Made by a program: the position numbers and the translations under genes
In this document: in pieces, positions 26,088 to 34,469 of the stretch
How the letters are laid out: each line of letters starts with the position of its first letter
Numbering within the stretch: the stretch's first letter is position 1
Notes under the pieces: model-generated
What the model saw: the letters and a program-made list of their open reading frames with translations, nothing else
What the model was told of the DNA's origin: nothing
Databases searched by the model: none
Source: Halorubrum sp. JWXQ-INN 858
Lineage (GTDB): Archaea > Halobacteriota > Halobacteria > Halobacteriales > Haloferacaceae
Reading direction: 5' to 3'
Length of the DNA: 60,014 nucleotides
NCBI RefSeq assembly: GCF_009806985.1
Contig: NZ_WUAX01000006.1
Location: forward strand, 1 to 60,014

Positions 26088-26695
26088 CGTCGCTCCGGAC
26101 GCGGCGGGTACGACTGTCGTGCACCGTGGCTCCGGCGTGCGAGGAGTCGCGCGGTCGCCCGCCGACGGTCGCCCGGCCGCTCCTCCGTCGTCTCGTCGTA
26201 GTAGAGCACCGTCAGTCCGAGCCCCGCGTGGAGCAGCTCGTTCGCGGCGAACCGGTACCGGTCCCCGCTCGGGCCCGACGGGGTGGGGTCGGCCGAGCGG
26301 AGGTGGTGTTCGACGAAGAGGTACCCTCCCGGAACGAGCGCCTCCACGACGTCCGGGAACCGGTCGATCGCTCGGTAGAAGCTGATCGTCGCCAGGTCGT
26401 AGCGCCCCTCCGGGAACCCGTACGTCGGAACGTCCGCCCGGATCGCGTTGAGCCGGTCGTCGACCCCGCGCTCGGCGGCCCGCTCCCGCGTGACCTCGAG
26501 CCCCTCGATCGACGCGTCGACCGCGTCGACCTCGTAGCCGGCCTCGGCGAGGAACACCGCGTTGCGTCCGGTCCCCGTCGCGACGTCGAGCGCGCGCCCG
26601 TCGGGGATCGCCGGCACGTAGTCGCATAACACCGACGACGGCTCCGGCTCCCGCGGGTAGTCGCCGGCGGCGAAGCGCTCGTCCCAGTCGGTCAT
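26084..26695 (-). CDS. Class I SAM-dependent methyltransferase (TehB/thiopurine-like)
   Basis: A 203-residue soluble enzyme. Motif I is ALDVATGTGRNAVFLAEAG (about residues 31-49), motif II has VDAVDAS, then an acidic ADVPTYGFPEGRYDLATI and VPGGYLFVEHH. The N-terminal WDERFAAGDYPREPEPS is typical of small TehB-like methyltransferases. An upstream in-frame extension to 26893 is encoded by spacer repeats, so I chose the ATG at 26695. The acceptor substrate is unknown. Confidence 0.8.
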   Translation of the reverse strand: MTDWDERFAAGDYPREPEPSSVLCDYVPAIPDGRALDVATGTGRNAVFLAEAGYEVDAVDASIEGLEVTRERAAERGVDDRLNAIRADVPTYGFPEGRYDLATISFYRAIDRFPDVVEALVPGGYLFVEHHLRSADPTPSGPSGDRYRFAANELLHAGLGLTVLYYDETTEERPGDRRRATARLLARRSHGARQSYPPRPERR

Positions 26696-26766
26696 GACGG
26701 CTCTCGTGTCGCTCGCGGCGTAAACCTCACGGCGCCCGGGTGGTGGATGGGCGGGTGGATGAGGCA

Positions 26767-26860
26767 GACCGTCGGATCGGTTGTAGGGTGAACTGCCGGG
26801 TCGGTTGTGGGGTAGACCGTCGGGTCGGTTGTGGGGTAGACCGTCGGATGGGTTCAAGTC
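26767..26860. repeat. About 24-bp tandem repeats in a divergent promoter spacer
   Basis: Four units of the type CCGTCGGGTCGGTTGTGGGG followed by TAGA lie between the methyltransferase and CinA-like gene starts. The two central units are nearly identical. Confidence 0.65.
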
Positions 26861-26881
26861 GGTGCGACCGGAAGTCGCGGC

Positions 26882-27421
26882 ATGGCAGGACACGACGCGG
26901 ACGACCCCCCGGAGGTCGCCGTCGGCGAGGCGCTCGCCAAGCGCGGGGAGACGCTCGCGACCGCGGAGTCGTTAACGGGCGGGCGGATCGGGTCGCGGAT
27001 CACGGACGTGCCCGGCGCGAGCCGCTACTTCGACCGCGGATTCGTGACGTACGCGTACGACGCGAAGCGTGCCGAGCTCGGCGTCGACCGCGAGACGCTC
27101 GACGCCCACGGCGCGGTCAGCGCGCCGGTCGCTCGCCGGATGGCCGCCGGCGCGCGCGATCGGGCGGACACGACGTGGGGCGTCTCCGCGACCGGGATCG
27201 CCGGCCCCGGCGGCGGCGACCGCGACAAGCCGGTCGGGCTCGTCTACGTCGGCGTCGCTTACGCCGCGCCGTGGGGTTCGGAGGAGTCGTTCACGCGCAG
27301 CGAGCGCTACCTCCTCGACGGCGATCGCGACGCGGTGAAGGCGGGGAGCGTCGACCGCGCGCTCACCGAACTGCTCGCGTCGATCCGGACGGTCAGTGAG
27401 GCGTCGGGAACCGAGCGGTGA
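26882..27421 (+). CDS. CinA-family nicotinamide-nucleotide amidohydrolase
   Basis: A 179-residue protein corresponding to the stand-alone CinA C-terminal domain (PncC). It deamidates nicotinamide mononucleotide to the acid form for NAD salvage. The motifs LATAESLTGGRIGSRIT (about 24-40), SRYFDRGFVTYA, SATGIAGPGGGD and KPVGLVYVG are all typical. Length fits the single-domain form. It is divergent from the methyltransferase and its start overlaps no other gene. No unusual features. Confidence 0.85.
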   Translation: MAGHDADDPPEVAVGEALAKRGETLATAESLTGGRIGSRITDVPGASRYFDRGFVTYAYDAKRAELGVDRETLDAHGAVSAPVARRMAAGARDRADTTWGVSATGIAGPGGGDRDKPVGLVYVGVAYAAPWGSEESFTRSERYLLDGDRDAVKAGSVDRALTELLASIRTVSEASGTER

Positions 27422-27467
27422 CACGGACCGGCCGCGACCGGATCCGGCGGGCGGGTTCGGGTCGCGG

Positions 27468-27671
27468 TCACTCGAGGTACGAATGACCGAGAACGGCGAC
27501 CACCAGCGCGACGACGACGATCCACGCGAACGGCTCGGCGGCCAACAGCGCGAACGGCCGGGCCACCGACTCGTCGAACCCGAACAGCGCGCCGGCGACC
27601 AGCACGGCGACGACGACGGTGGCGGCGACGACACCCGCGACGCCGAGTAGCGCCGAGTCCGAAGCGTCCAT
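27468..27671 (-). CDS. Small two-helix membrane protein
   Basis: A 67-residue protein with helices at about 6-30 (LLGVAGVVAATVVVAVLVAGALFG) and 40-62 (LAAEPFAWIVVVALVVAVLG). I chose ATG 27671 over 27695, whose extra residues (MRRRRKAC) are unlike the family style. Convergent with the CinA-like gene. No function recognised. Confidence 0.6.
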   Translation of the reverse strand: MDASDSALLGVAGVVAATVVVAVLVAGALFGFDESVARPFALLAAEPFAWIVVVALVVAVLGHSYLE

Positions 27672-27714
27672 ACACGCTTTCCGTCGTCGTCGCACATAAG
27701 CGCGCGCACGACCC

Positions 27715-27765
27715 GTCTCGCGGGGTTCGTTGTCTCGCGGGGTTCGTTGTCTCCCGAGGTTCGCT
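27715..27765. repeat. Three tandem 17-bp units beyond the tRNA gene
   Basis: GTCTCGCGGGGTTCGTT occurs twice exactly (27715, 27732) and once with three changes (27749). It lies downstream of the minus-strand tRNA-Thr. Confidence 0.75.
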
Positions 27766-27798
27766 CACCGAGCGCGAACGGTCGGACGGCAGAAACAA

Positions 27799-27871
27799 GC
27801 CAGGGCCGCGATTCGAACGCGGGAAGTCTCGATTACAAGTCGAGTGCATGAACCACCCATGCTCCCCTGGC
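27799..27871 (-). tRNA. tRNA-Thr (anticodon UGU)
   Basis: On the minus strand the acceptor arms GCCAGGG/CCCTGGC pair perfectly. The D stem is GCATG/CATGC, the anticodon stem CTCGA/TCGAG encloses the loop CTTGTAA (anticodon TGT), and the T arm is CCGCG-TTCGAAT-CGCGG. It is 73 nt with no intron and no encoded CCA. A short T-rich TTGTTTCTG follows directly and may end transcription. Confidence 0.95.
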
Positions 27872-27972
27872 GCGCCCGGTGGTACTCGGCGCTCCTTTGA
27901 GAGCGTGTCGTTTTCGGCGAGGAGGGCGCACGCGGCGAGGCGACGCGGGACCCGACCGGTTCGGTGGCGGAC

Positions 27973-28482
27973 CTAGCCGTCGGCGGGCGCGTCGGCGTCG
28001 GAGCCGGCGGCGTCCACCGCCTTCGTGAAGGTGACGCGGTGGGGCTCGTAGCCGTGGGCCCGATAGAACTCGCGAGCGCGTTCGTTCGCCGCCATCGCCT
28101 CCAGCCCGACGACGTCCGCGCCCGCTTCACGGAGCCCCCGTTCCGCCGCCGCCAACAGCGCGGAACCGATCCCCTCGCCCCGGTGCTCGGGGGCGACGAA
28201 GAGGTTTCCGACCGTTCCACGGACGTGGTCACGCTCGTAGCCGCCGCGGTCGACGGAGAAGTCGACGAAGCCGACCGCCTCGCCGCCGACCCGCGCGACG
28301 AGGAGCTCGCCGACGACGACGTGGCGGGCGATCGACTCGCGAACCGCGCCCCGGTTCCGCTCGGCGAGGATCCCGGAGCCGTGGTCGCGCTGTCCCCGAG
28401 CGAGCGCGACCCACAGGTCGGTGACGGCGTCGATGTCGGCGGCCGTCGCCGCGGTGATCCGGGGGTCGTCCGGGCTCGACAT
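27973..28482 (-). CDS. GNAT-family N-acetyltransferase
   Basis: A 169-residue acyl-CoA-dependent transferase. It shows the A motif GNLFVAPEHRGEGIGSALLAAAE (about residues 91-113) with the acetyl-CoA pyrophosphate loop, a preceding VGFVDFSV strand and the B motif EFYRAHGYEPHRV. N-terminal ITAATAADIDAVTDLW is typical. The acceptor is unknown. It is followed downstream by the tRNA gene on the same strand. Confidence 0.85.
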   Translation of the reverse strand: MSSPDDPRITAATAADIDAVTDLWVALARGQRDHGSGILAERNRGAVRESIARHVVVGELLVARVGGEAVGFVDFSVDRGGYERDHVRGTVGNLFVAPEHRGEGIGSALLAAAERGLREAGADVVGLEAMAANERAREFYRAHGYEPHRVTFTKAVDAAGSDADAPADG

Positions 28483-28548
28483 ACGTCGCCGGTTCGTCCC
28501 GTGACGTGTTGAGCCTGCCGGACGCCGAACCCGATCCAGCGCCGGAAC

Positions 28549-28634
28549 GTGACCGGACCGCGGCTGGACCACGACTGGACCACGACCGGACCGCGACCGG
28601 ACCGCGACCGGACCGCAGCCGGACCACGGCCGGA
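28549..28634. repeat. Eight tandem 11-bp units downstream of a CBS gene
   Basis: Units of the consensus GCGACCGGACC repeat with an exact 11-bp period from 28549, seven complete copies plus a partial one ending three bases before the stop codon of the minus-strand CBS protein gene. Confidence 0.8.
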
Positions 28635-28637
28635 ACG

Positions 28638-29264
28638 TCACACCTCCCGGCAGTCCGCACAGACCGCCTGTCCGTTCGTGTTGGTGAGCGACGGCACGAG
28701 CGATCCACACACCTCACAGACGCCCTGCGTGGGTGACACCGACCCGTCGGCGCTCACCGAGGCTCTCGACCGATCGTCGCCCCGGGCCGGGTCCTCCTCG
28801 GCCGCACCACCGCCCTCCGCCCCCCGCGGAACGTCGTCGTACGGGGCTACCGGGACCGCTTCGCGGGCGTCCGCGCCCCGTGCCGTCCCGGCTGCGAGCG
28901 CATCGTGGCCGGTGACGACGCCGACCGCCTCGCCTCCCTCCGTCACGACGACGTGATTGACCCCCTCGGAGACGAGCAGCTCCGTGACGGCGACGAGCGG
29001 TTCGTCCGGCTCCACGGTGGGCAGCGGCGGGGTCATCGCCGCGCCGACGGTCGCTCCCGGCGCGTCGACGGCCCCTTCCTCGAGGAGCGCCGAGAGCGCG
29101 TCGCGCGAGCCAAGCGACCCCACGGGATCGCCGCCACGGACGACGATCAGGCAGTCGGTCCCCTCCGAGACCATCAGCTCGACCGCCTCCGAGAGCGCGT
29201 CGGACTCGCTCACCCCCAAGAACTCCCTGTGCATCACGTCACGGACCGTGGTATCTGTACGCAT
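28638..29264 (-). CDS. CBS-pair protein with C-terminal zinc ribbon
   Basis: A 208-residue cytosolic protein. Two CBS motifs (about 1-60, VRDVMHREFLGVSESDALSEA; about 68-125, MTPPLPTVEPDEPLVAVTEL with VVVTEGGEAVGVVTG) form an adenosyl-ligand-binding module. A disordered acidic linker follows, and the end has CEVCGSL and CADCREV, a four-Cys zinc ribbon. CBS plus zinc-ribbon architecture is common in haloarchaea and suggests a nucleotide-sensing regulator. I chose ATG 29264; the upstream extension is unlike a CBS protein. Confidence 0.8.
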   Translation of the reverse strand: MRTDTTVRDVMHREFLGVSESDALSEAVELMVSEGTDCLIVVRGGDPVGSLGSRDALSALLEEGAVDAPGATVGAAMTPPLPTVEPDEPLVAVTELLVSEGVNHVVVTEGGEAVGVVTGHDALAAGTARGADAREAVPVAPYDDVPRGAEGGGAAEEDPARGDDRSRASVSADGSVSPTQGVCEVCGSLVPSLTNTNGQAVCADCREV

Positions 29265-29395
29265 GATCTGAGGTTTCACACGGAGGGGGTAAAGCCTGCC
29301 CCCGTCACCGTTATACCGTATCACGCCGTACTCGAGGGTTCGCACGACCGAGCGCGAAAGGGAGGGTTCAAATCGCCCCCTCACGGAAGTCGACC

Positions 29396-30088
29396 ATGAC
29401 GATTCCCTCGTTCGTGATCGGGATCGCCGGGGGGACCGGGGCCGGCAAGACGACGGTGTCGCGGCTCGTCACCCGCAACGTCGAGGACGCCGTCACTCGG
29501 ATCCCGATCGACAACTACTACCGGGACCGATCGGAGCTCTCGCTCGCGGAGCGGGAGGACATCAACTACGATCACCCGTCCGCGTTCGAGTGGGACCTCC
29601 TTCGGGAGCACCTCGAGGCCCTCTTGCAGGGGCAGCCGGTCCGGATGCCGCAGTACGACTTCGAGGTCCACAACCGGAAGCCGGAGCGGATCGACGTCGA
29701 GCCGACGGACGTCATCGTCCTCGAGGGGATCCTCGCGCTGTACGACGAGTCGATCAACGGGATGATGGACCTCCGGCTGTACGTCGAGACCGACGCCGAC
29801 GTCCGCATCCTGCGGCGGATCCAGCGCGACGTCGTCGACCGCGGTCGCGGCCTCGAGGGCGTCATCGACCAGTACCTCTCGACGGTCAAGCCGATGCACG
29901 AGCAGTTCATCGAACCGTCGAAGAAACACGCCGACCTGATCATCCCCGAGGGCGCGAACAGCGTCGCCGTCAACCTCCTCGAACAGAAGGTGCAAGCCGA
30001 GGTCGACGGCGACGCCGTCCGGAGCTGGGAGCGCGGTAGCCTCGAACGCGAGCTCGGCGAGGAGCGGTCGCTCGACCTCGACGACTGA
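29396..30088 (+). CDS. udk: Uridine kinase
   Basis: A 230-residue pyrimidine-salvage kinase that phosphorylates uridine or cytidine. P-loop GIAGGTGAGKTT (about 9-20), substrate-binding IDNYYRDRSEL, DHPSAFEWDLL, PQYDFEVHNR and VLEGILALYD all match the family. The C-terminal acidic extension (LGEERSLDLDD) is halophilic. Uridine phosphorylase, another salvage enzyme, lies at the other end of the window (58423-59148). Confidence 0.9.
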   Translation: MTIPSFVIGIAGGTGAGKTTVSRLVTRNVEDAVTRIPIDNYYRDRSELSLAEREDINYDHPSAFEWDLLREHLEALLQGQPVRMPQYDFEVHNRKPERIDVEPTDVIVLEGILALYDESINGMMDLRLYVETDADVRILRRIQRDVVDRGRGLEGVIDQYLSTVKPMHEQFIEPSKKHADLIIPEGANSVAVNLLEQKVQAEVDGDAVRSWERGSLERELGEERSLDLDD

Positions 30089-30161
30089 CGTCGACCCGCC
30101 CCGTTCTACACGCCGGTTCCGCCTCTTCTCCCCCGTCCTGCCGTCGCGTTCTCGGCACCAC

Positions 30162-30935
30162 TCACTCCGGGAACAGCTCCACCTCACGCTCGACGGCGTC
30201 GATCGCCGCGAGCTCCTCGGGAGCCAGCTCGAGGTCGGCCGCCGCGAGGTTCGCCCGGCGATGCCGATCGCTCGACGCCTTCGGGATCGCGACGACCGGC
30301 TCCTTCGAGAGGACCCAGGCGAGCGCGACCGCCTCCGGTGTCGTACCGTGCCGGCTCGCCGTCTCCACGACCGCGTCGACCTCCCGGACCCGTCCGCCGG
30401 CGAGCGGCGAGTACGCGACGACGTGGTACCCGTGCTCACGGGCGTGAGCTAGCAGCTCGGGCGGATAAAACAGCGGGTGGCACTCGGTCTGGTGAGCCGC
30501 GAGCGGCACGCCGCGGTCGCCGAGGGTACCGAGGGCGGTGTCCAGCTCGTCGGGCTCGAAGTTGGACACGCCGACCGCACCGACGAGCCCCGCGTCGTGG
30601 AGGTCAGTGAGCGCGCCGAGGGTCCCCGCCGGGTCGTATGGCTCCCTCGGGCGATGGACGTACAGCAGGTCGATCGCGTCGACGCCGAGCCGGGCGGCGC
30701 TCTCCCGGGCCGCGGGTTCGACGTCCGCGGGCGTGAGGTCGTCCACCCAGAGCTTCGTCGCGACGGTCACGTCCTCCCGGTCGACGTCGCTCGCCGCGAT
30801 CCCGTCGCCCACGACCGCCTCGTTCCCGTAGATCCGAGCGGTGTCCAAATGGCGGTAGCCGGCGTCGAGTGCGGCGGTGACCGCCTCGGGGTCGTCGATC
30901 CCCATGGTCCCGAGGCCGACGGCTGGCAGGTGCAT
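30162..30935 (-). CDS. Aldo/keto reductase
   Basis: A 257-residue NADPH-dependent carbonyl reductase of the small prokaryotic AKR5-like type. The tetrad is visible: Asp in HLDTARIYGNE with its Tyr, Lys in ATKLW, His in YVHRP. VSNF and the C-terminal IPKASS cofactor loop are present. I chose ATG 30935 (MHLPAVGLGTM); an in-frame ATG six codons upstream also exists. Convergent with udk. Substrate unknown. Confidence 0.85.
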   Translation of the reverse strand: MHLPAVGLGTMGIDDPEAVTAALDAGYRHLDTARIYGNEAVVGDGIAASDVDREDVTVATKLWVDDLTPADVEPAARESAARLGVDAIDLLYVHRPREPYDPAGTLGALTDLHDAGLVGAVGVSNFEPDELDTALGTLGDRGVPLAAHQTECHPLFYPPELLAHAREHGYHVVAYSPLAGGRVREVDAVVETASRHGTTPEAVALAWVLSKEPVVAIPKASSDRHRRANLAAADLELAPEELAAIDAVEREVELFPE

Positions 30936-31081
30936 GCCGGATCGCGCCGCCACACGGACTTAAAACGGTCCGAACCGACCCTCGACGCCGCGCGTCACCA
31001 CGGGCTGTGAGACGTCGCTATGGCGGGCGGGGGCGGTCGCGTTTCCACGGAAAGCGGTGGCCGCGTTTCCACGGACGGACG

Positions 31082-31099
31082 CTTCCGGGCTCCCGGAAG
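31082..31099 (-). terminator. Perfect 8-bp hairpin abutting a stop codon
   Basis: CTTCCGGGCTCCCGGAAG, a perfect inverted repeat with a 2-nt loop, touches the TGA of the HAD gene. No T-run follows, so it is a candidate terminator or 3' stability hairpin only. A 24-bp-spaced duplicated GCGTTTCCACGG (31039, 31063) lies beyond. Confidence 0.4.
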
Positions 31100-31774
31100 T
31101 CACACCGGGTCGATCGGCGAGCGCCCGCACAGGCTCACCAGGTCGTGGAGGTCGTCGATCTCGTAGGTCGGCTCACAGGAGAGCTCGAAGTCACGCCGGT
31201 GCGGGCGACGGATGAACGCGGAGTCGATGCCGGCGTTGTCGGCGGCGCGCACGTCGGACTCGTTGTCGCCGACGAAGAGGGCGGTCCCGCCGCCGAGGTC
31301 CTCTAAAGCCCGCTCGATGTAGTACGGGGAGGGTTTCTTCCGCGAGAGGCTGGCGATCGACGGCTCCCGGCCGTAGGCGGTCTGGAACCGTCCCGCGAGC
31401 CCGAAGTGGTCGAGCAGGAAGTCGACGGTCGCCTGCTGGTTCGAGGAGACGACGCCGAGGGCGGCGTCGACGTGTCGCAGCGAGTCGACGTCGTCGTACG
31501 GCGTCTTTCGGCCGCGGCGGGCGTCGGCCACCTGTGCCGCCACGGCGGTCTCGTCGCGGACCCGCCAGAACTCCGTCGGATCGAGGTCGTAGCGGTCACA
31601 GATGTCGGTGAGCGTCGCCGGGTCGACGCCGACGGCGACGTCGTCGACGTGTGCGAGATCGGGGTCCGCGACGCCGACGCGCTCGAAGGCGTCCCAGGCG
31701 GCCTCGCGGAGCGTGTCGAACGGGGTCCGTCCGACCAACACCCCGTCGTTGTCGAAGACGACGGCGTCGTACAT
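31100..31774 (-). CDS. HAD-superfamily phosphatase (phosphoglycolate-phosphatase-like)
   Basis: A 224-residue enzyme. Motif I is VVFDNDGVLV (Asp nucleophile at about 8; the second Asp is preceded by N), motif II is GVVSSNQQ, the motif III Lys lies in RKKPSPYY, and motif IV is FVGDNESDV. The cap is the helical C1 type between motifs I and II. It faces the renalase-like FAD gene across a divergent spacer with 18-bp repeats. Physiological substrate unknown. Confidence 0.85.
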   Translation of the reverse strand: MYDAVVFDNDGVLVGRTPFDTLREAAWDAFERVGVADPDLAHVDDVAVGVDPATLTDICDRYDLDPTEFWRVRDETAVAAQVADARRGRKTPYDDVDSLRHVDAALGVVSSNQQATVDFLLDHFGLAGRFQTAYGREPSIASLSRKKPSPYYIERALEDLGGGTALFVGDNESDVRAADNAGIDSAFIRRPHRRDFELSCEPTYEIDDLHDLVSLCGRSPIDPV

Positions 31775-31824
31775 GGCCGTAGATCCGCTGCCGACCCGGA
31801 AAAAGGTTTCATCGGCTCCAAGTG

Positions 31825-31878
31825 GGAACCTGCGCCCGAACCGGAACCTGCCTCCGAGCCGGAAGCTGCCTCCGAACC
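31825..31878. repeat. Three tandem 18-bp units in a divergent spacer
   Basis: GGAACCTGCGCCCGAACC, GGAACCTGCCTCCGAGCC and GGAAGCTGCCTCCGAACC at 31825, 31843 and 31861, between the divergent HAD and FAD-protein genes. Confidence 0.75.
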
Positions 31879-31942
31879 GGCCCCGGCGGCGCTCCGGCCG
31901 CCGCGCCGACACCGCCTTGTCGGCGGCGCACGAATCACCCCC

Positions 31943-33007
31943 ATGGTGACACGACTCTGCGTCGTCGGGGCCGGCGTCGCGGGTGCCGGCGTCGCGTACG
32001 CGCTCCGTGACGACGACGTCGACGTGACGGTCCTCGAGAAGAGCCGCGGGGTCGGCGGGCGCGCGGCGACCCGCCGGAAGCACGGCTGTCGGTACGACCA
32101 CGGCGCGAACTACCTGAAGAGCACCGATCCGCGCACGGGGGACCTGCTCGACGAGATCGGCCGCGAGGGGCTCGTCGACGTCGCGGAGCCGGTGTGGACG
32201 TTCGACGCGGATGGCGCGGTTCGGGAAGGTGACGGTCGCGACGAACACAAATGGACGTTCGAGACGGGGATCACCCGACTCACGAAGCGGCTGTTCGCCG
32301 CGACCGACGCCGACGTGCGCACGTCGACGCGCGTCGCCTCCGCGACCCGACGGGACGGGCTGTGGACGGTCGCCGACGCCGACGGGAACGACCACGGCCC
32401 GTTCGACCTCCTCTGTTACACCCCGCCCGCCCCGCAGACCGCCGCGCTGTTGTCGTCGACCGAACTCGACTCGACGACCGGAGCCGACGTGGGGGGCGAC
32501 CGCGACGTCGGGCTCGATCGGGCCCGCGAGGCCGTCGACGCGGTCCCGTACCGGACGGTTCGGACCCTCGTGCTCCACTACGACGTCCGCGTCGAGCGCC
32601 CCTACTACGCGCTCCTCAACACCGATCGGGAACACCCCGTCGGGTGGCTCGCCCGGGAGGACTGCAAGAACGGTCACGTCCCGGACGGCGAGAGCCTCCT
32701 GGTCGTACAGATGTCCCCGTCGTGGTCGGTCGAACACTACGACGACCCGTTGGCATCCGCCGCGGCGGTCGCGGCGGGACACGCCGCCGACCTGCTCGAC
32801 GACGACCGGCTTCGGGACCCGGACTGGGTCGACGATCAGGGTTGGCGCTACGCCCAGCCGGACGCCGCCGTCGACCGGGCGGCGACGGATCCGCTGGCGG
32901 CCGCCGGGCTGTTCGTCGCCGGCGACTGGGTGGTTGGCGAGCCCCGCGTCCACGCCGCGCTGTGGAACGGCGTCGAGACGGGCGAGCGGATCGCCGATCG
33001 GTCGTAG
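31943..33007 (+). CDS. NAD(P)/FAD-dependent oxidoreductase, renalase-like
   Basis: A 354-residue flavoprotein. The N-terminal FAD motif VVGAGVAGAGVAYAL (about 7-21) is followed by EKSRGVGGRAATRR and YDHGANYL, the characteristic segment of the bacterial renalase-like amine-oxidase group. The C-terminal FVAGDWVVGEPRVHAALWNGVETG closes the FAD site. Such enzymes oxidise mis-reduced NAD(P)H isomers or amines; the activity here is unknown. The ATG at 31943 gives the standard N-terminus. Confidence 0.8.
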   Translation: MVTRLCVVGAGVAGAGVAYALRDDDVDVTVLEKSRGVGGRAATRRKHGCRYDHGANYLKSTDPRTGDLLDEIGREGLVDVAEPVWTFDADGAVREGDGRDEHKWTFETGITRLTKRLFAATDADVRTSTRVASATRRDGLWTVADADGNDHGPFDLLCYTPPAPQTAALLSSTELDSTTGADVGGDRDVGLDRAREAVDAVPYRTVRTLVLHYDVRVERPYYALLNTDREHPVGWLAREDCKNGHVPDGESLLVVQMSPSWSVEHYDDPLASAAAVAAGHAADLLDDDRLRDPDWVDDQGWRYAQPDAAVDRAATDPLAAAGLFVAGDWVVGEPRVHAALWNGVETGERIADRS

Positions 33008-33028
33008 GCGTCGTGTCCCTCCTCTGAC

Positions 33029-33088
33029 CGTTCGATCATCCGTCGGGGCGTTCGATCATCCGTCGAGGCGTTCGATCACCCGTCTGGG
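33029..33088. repeat. Three tandem 20-bp units downstream of the FAD gene
   Basis: CGTTCGATCATCCGTCGGGG, CGTTCGATCATCCGTCGAGG and CGTTCGATCACCCGTCTGGG at 33029, 33049 and 33069. The end of the preceding gene (GATCGGTCGTAGGCG) resembles the unit loosely. Confidence 0.8.
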
Positions 33089-33189
33089 CGTACGAGACCC
33101 CCGTCTCGTCGGGGGACGTGACCGGGATCGATGGACGAGCCGACTCCCTCACTTTCAATACGCGGCCCGGCGTACGAGAGGGTTGGACG

Positions 33190-34332
33190 ATGAATATCTC
33201 TGATATCGCAGTGCCGGAATACGTCGAGGTCGACGCCGACGAGCGGCTCGCCAAGGTCCGATCCATCTTCGAGCGCGAGAACCCGAAGGGGATCGTCGTC
33301 ACCGAGGACGGCGAGTACGCGGGCGTAGTCGGCGAGAAACAGCTCATTCGGTCCCGAATGGAGGACGACACGAAGGTGTCGGTCGTGATGAAGCCGGCCC
33401 CGAAGGTCGATCGCCACGAGGACGTCCGCGAAACCGCCCGGCTCCTCGTCGAGGGCGACGTGAAGATCGCGCCCGTCTACGAGGGCGAGAAGCTCTACGG
33501 CATCGTCACCGTCGACGCGATCCTCCGCGCGGTCCTCGACAGCCTCGACGCGATCACGGTCGATCAGCTCGTCTCAGAGGACGTGATCGGGGTCAACGAG
33601 AAGGACCACGTCGGGCAGGCGATCAACCGGCTCCGCGAGAACGGCATCTCCCGGCTCCCCGTGCTCAACGACGAGGGCCGCCTCGTCGGCGTCGTCACGA
33701 CCAACGACATCGTCGAGTTCGTCGTCCGCGACCAGGAACGCCAGGGAAGCGGCGACCGCGCGGGCGACATCGACCGGATGCTCGATCTCCCCGTCTACGA
33801 CATCATGTCGAACCCGGCGATCACCGCGACGCCCGCGGAGACGGCGAAGGACGTCGTCGCCCGGATGTTCGACAGCGACGTCTCCGGGCTCGTCGTCACC
33901 CCCGAGGACGACGACGGACTCGTCGCGGGGATGGTGACGAAAACCGACGTGCTGCGTGCGCTCACCTTCACCGAACAGGAGTCGATGGACGTACAGATCA
34001 CCAACGTCGACCTCCTCGATACGACGTCGCGGGCACACATCGTCGACTCCATCGAGCAGGTGGCACGGAAGTACGCGGCGATGCACGTGATCCACGCGCA
34101 CGTCCGGTTCCACGAGCACAAAGAGAAGCTCCGCGGCACCCCGCTCATCCAGTGTCAGATCCGGCTCCGAACCGACGAGGGCCAGGTCGCCGGCTCCGGC
34201 GAGGGGTACGGCTCCGAACACGCGTTCCACGTCGCGCTCGACAAGCTGGAGCGTAACGTCCTCGAGGTCAAAGGCGTCAACGCCGACGAGGAGTACCGCG
34301 GCCAGCTGCTCCGGAAGCTCGGCGAATTGTAA
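33190..34332 (+). CDS. Four-CBS protein with C-terminal hibernation-factor-like domain
   Basis: A 380-residue protein. Four CBS motifs are visible (starting near residues 4, 62, 125 and 198, e.g. MKPAPKVDRHEDVRETARLL, DIMSNPAITATPAETAKD), forming two Bateman modules. The last 100 residues (HIVDSIEQVARKYA, AHVRFHEHKEK, QCQIRLRTDEG, HAFHVALDKLERNVLE) follow the beta-alpha-beta pattern of HPF/YfiA ribosome-binding proteins, including the basic patch and the late AxxxALDKLER helix. Together this suggests nucleotide-controlled ribosome inactivation. The domain match is by pattern and not verified. An in-frame GTG at 33118 is rejected as start. Confidence 0.75.
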   Translation: MNISDIAVPEYVEVDADERLAKVRSIFERENPKGIVVTEDGEYAGVVGEKQLIRSRMEDDTKVSVVMKPAPKVDRHEDVRETARLLVEGDVKIAPVYEGEKLYGIVTVDAILRAVLDSLDAITVDQLVSEDVIGVNEKDHVGQAINRLRENGISRLPVLNDEGRLVGVVTTNDIVEFVVRDQERQGSGDRAGDIDRMLDLPVYDIMSNPAITATPAETAKDVVARMFDSDVSGLVVTPEDDDGLVAGMVTKTDVLRALTFTEQESMDVQITNVDLLDTTSRAHIVDSIEQVARKYAAMHVIHAHVRFHEHKEKLRGTPLIQCQIRLRTDEGQVAGSGEGYGSEHAFHVALDKLERNVLEVKGVNADEEYRGQLLRKLGEL

Positions 34333-34469
34333 CGCGTCGAGCACCGTCTGAAGCGGCGTTCCGCCCGCCGCTTCGGTTCCAGCCCTCTGCCCCACGCTCT
34401 CCTTTCTGCGCGTCCTCGGGTTCGCTTCGCTGGCCCCTCGTCCACTCACGAGGCGGGTACTTCGGTCGG

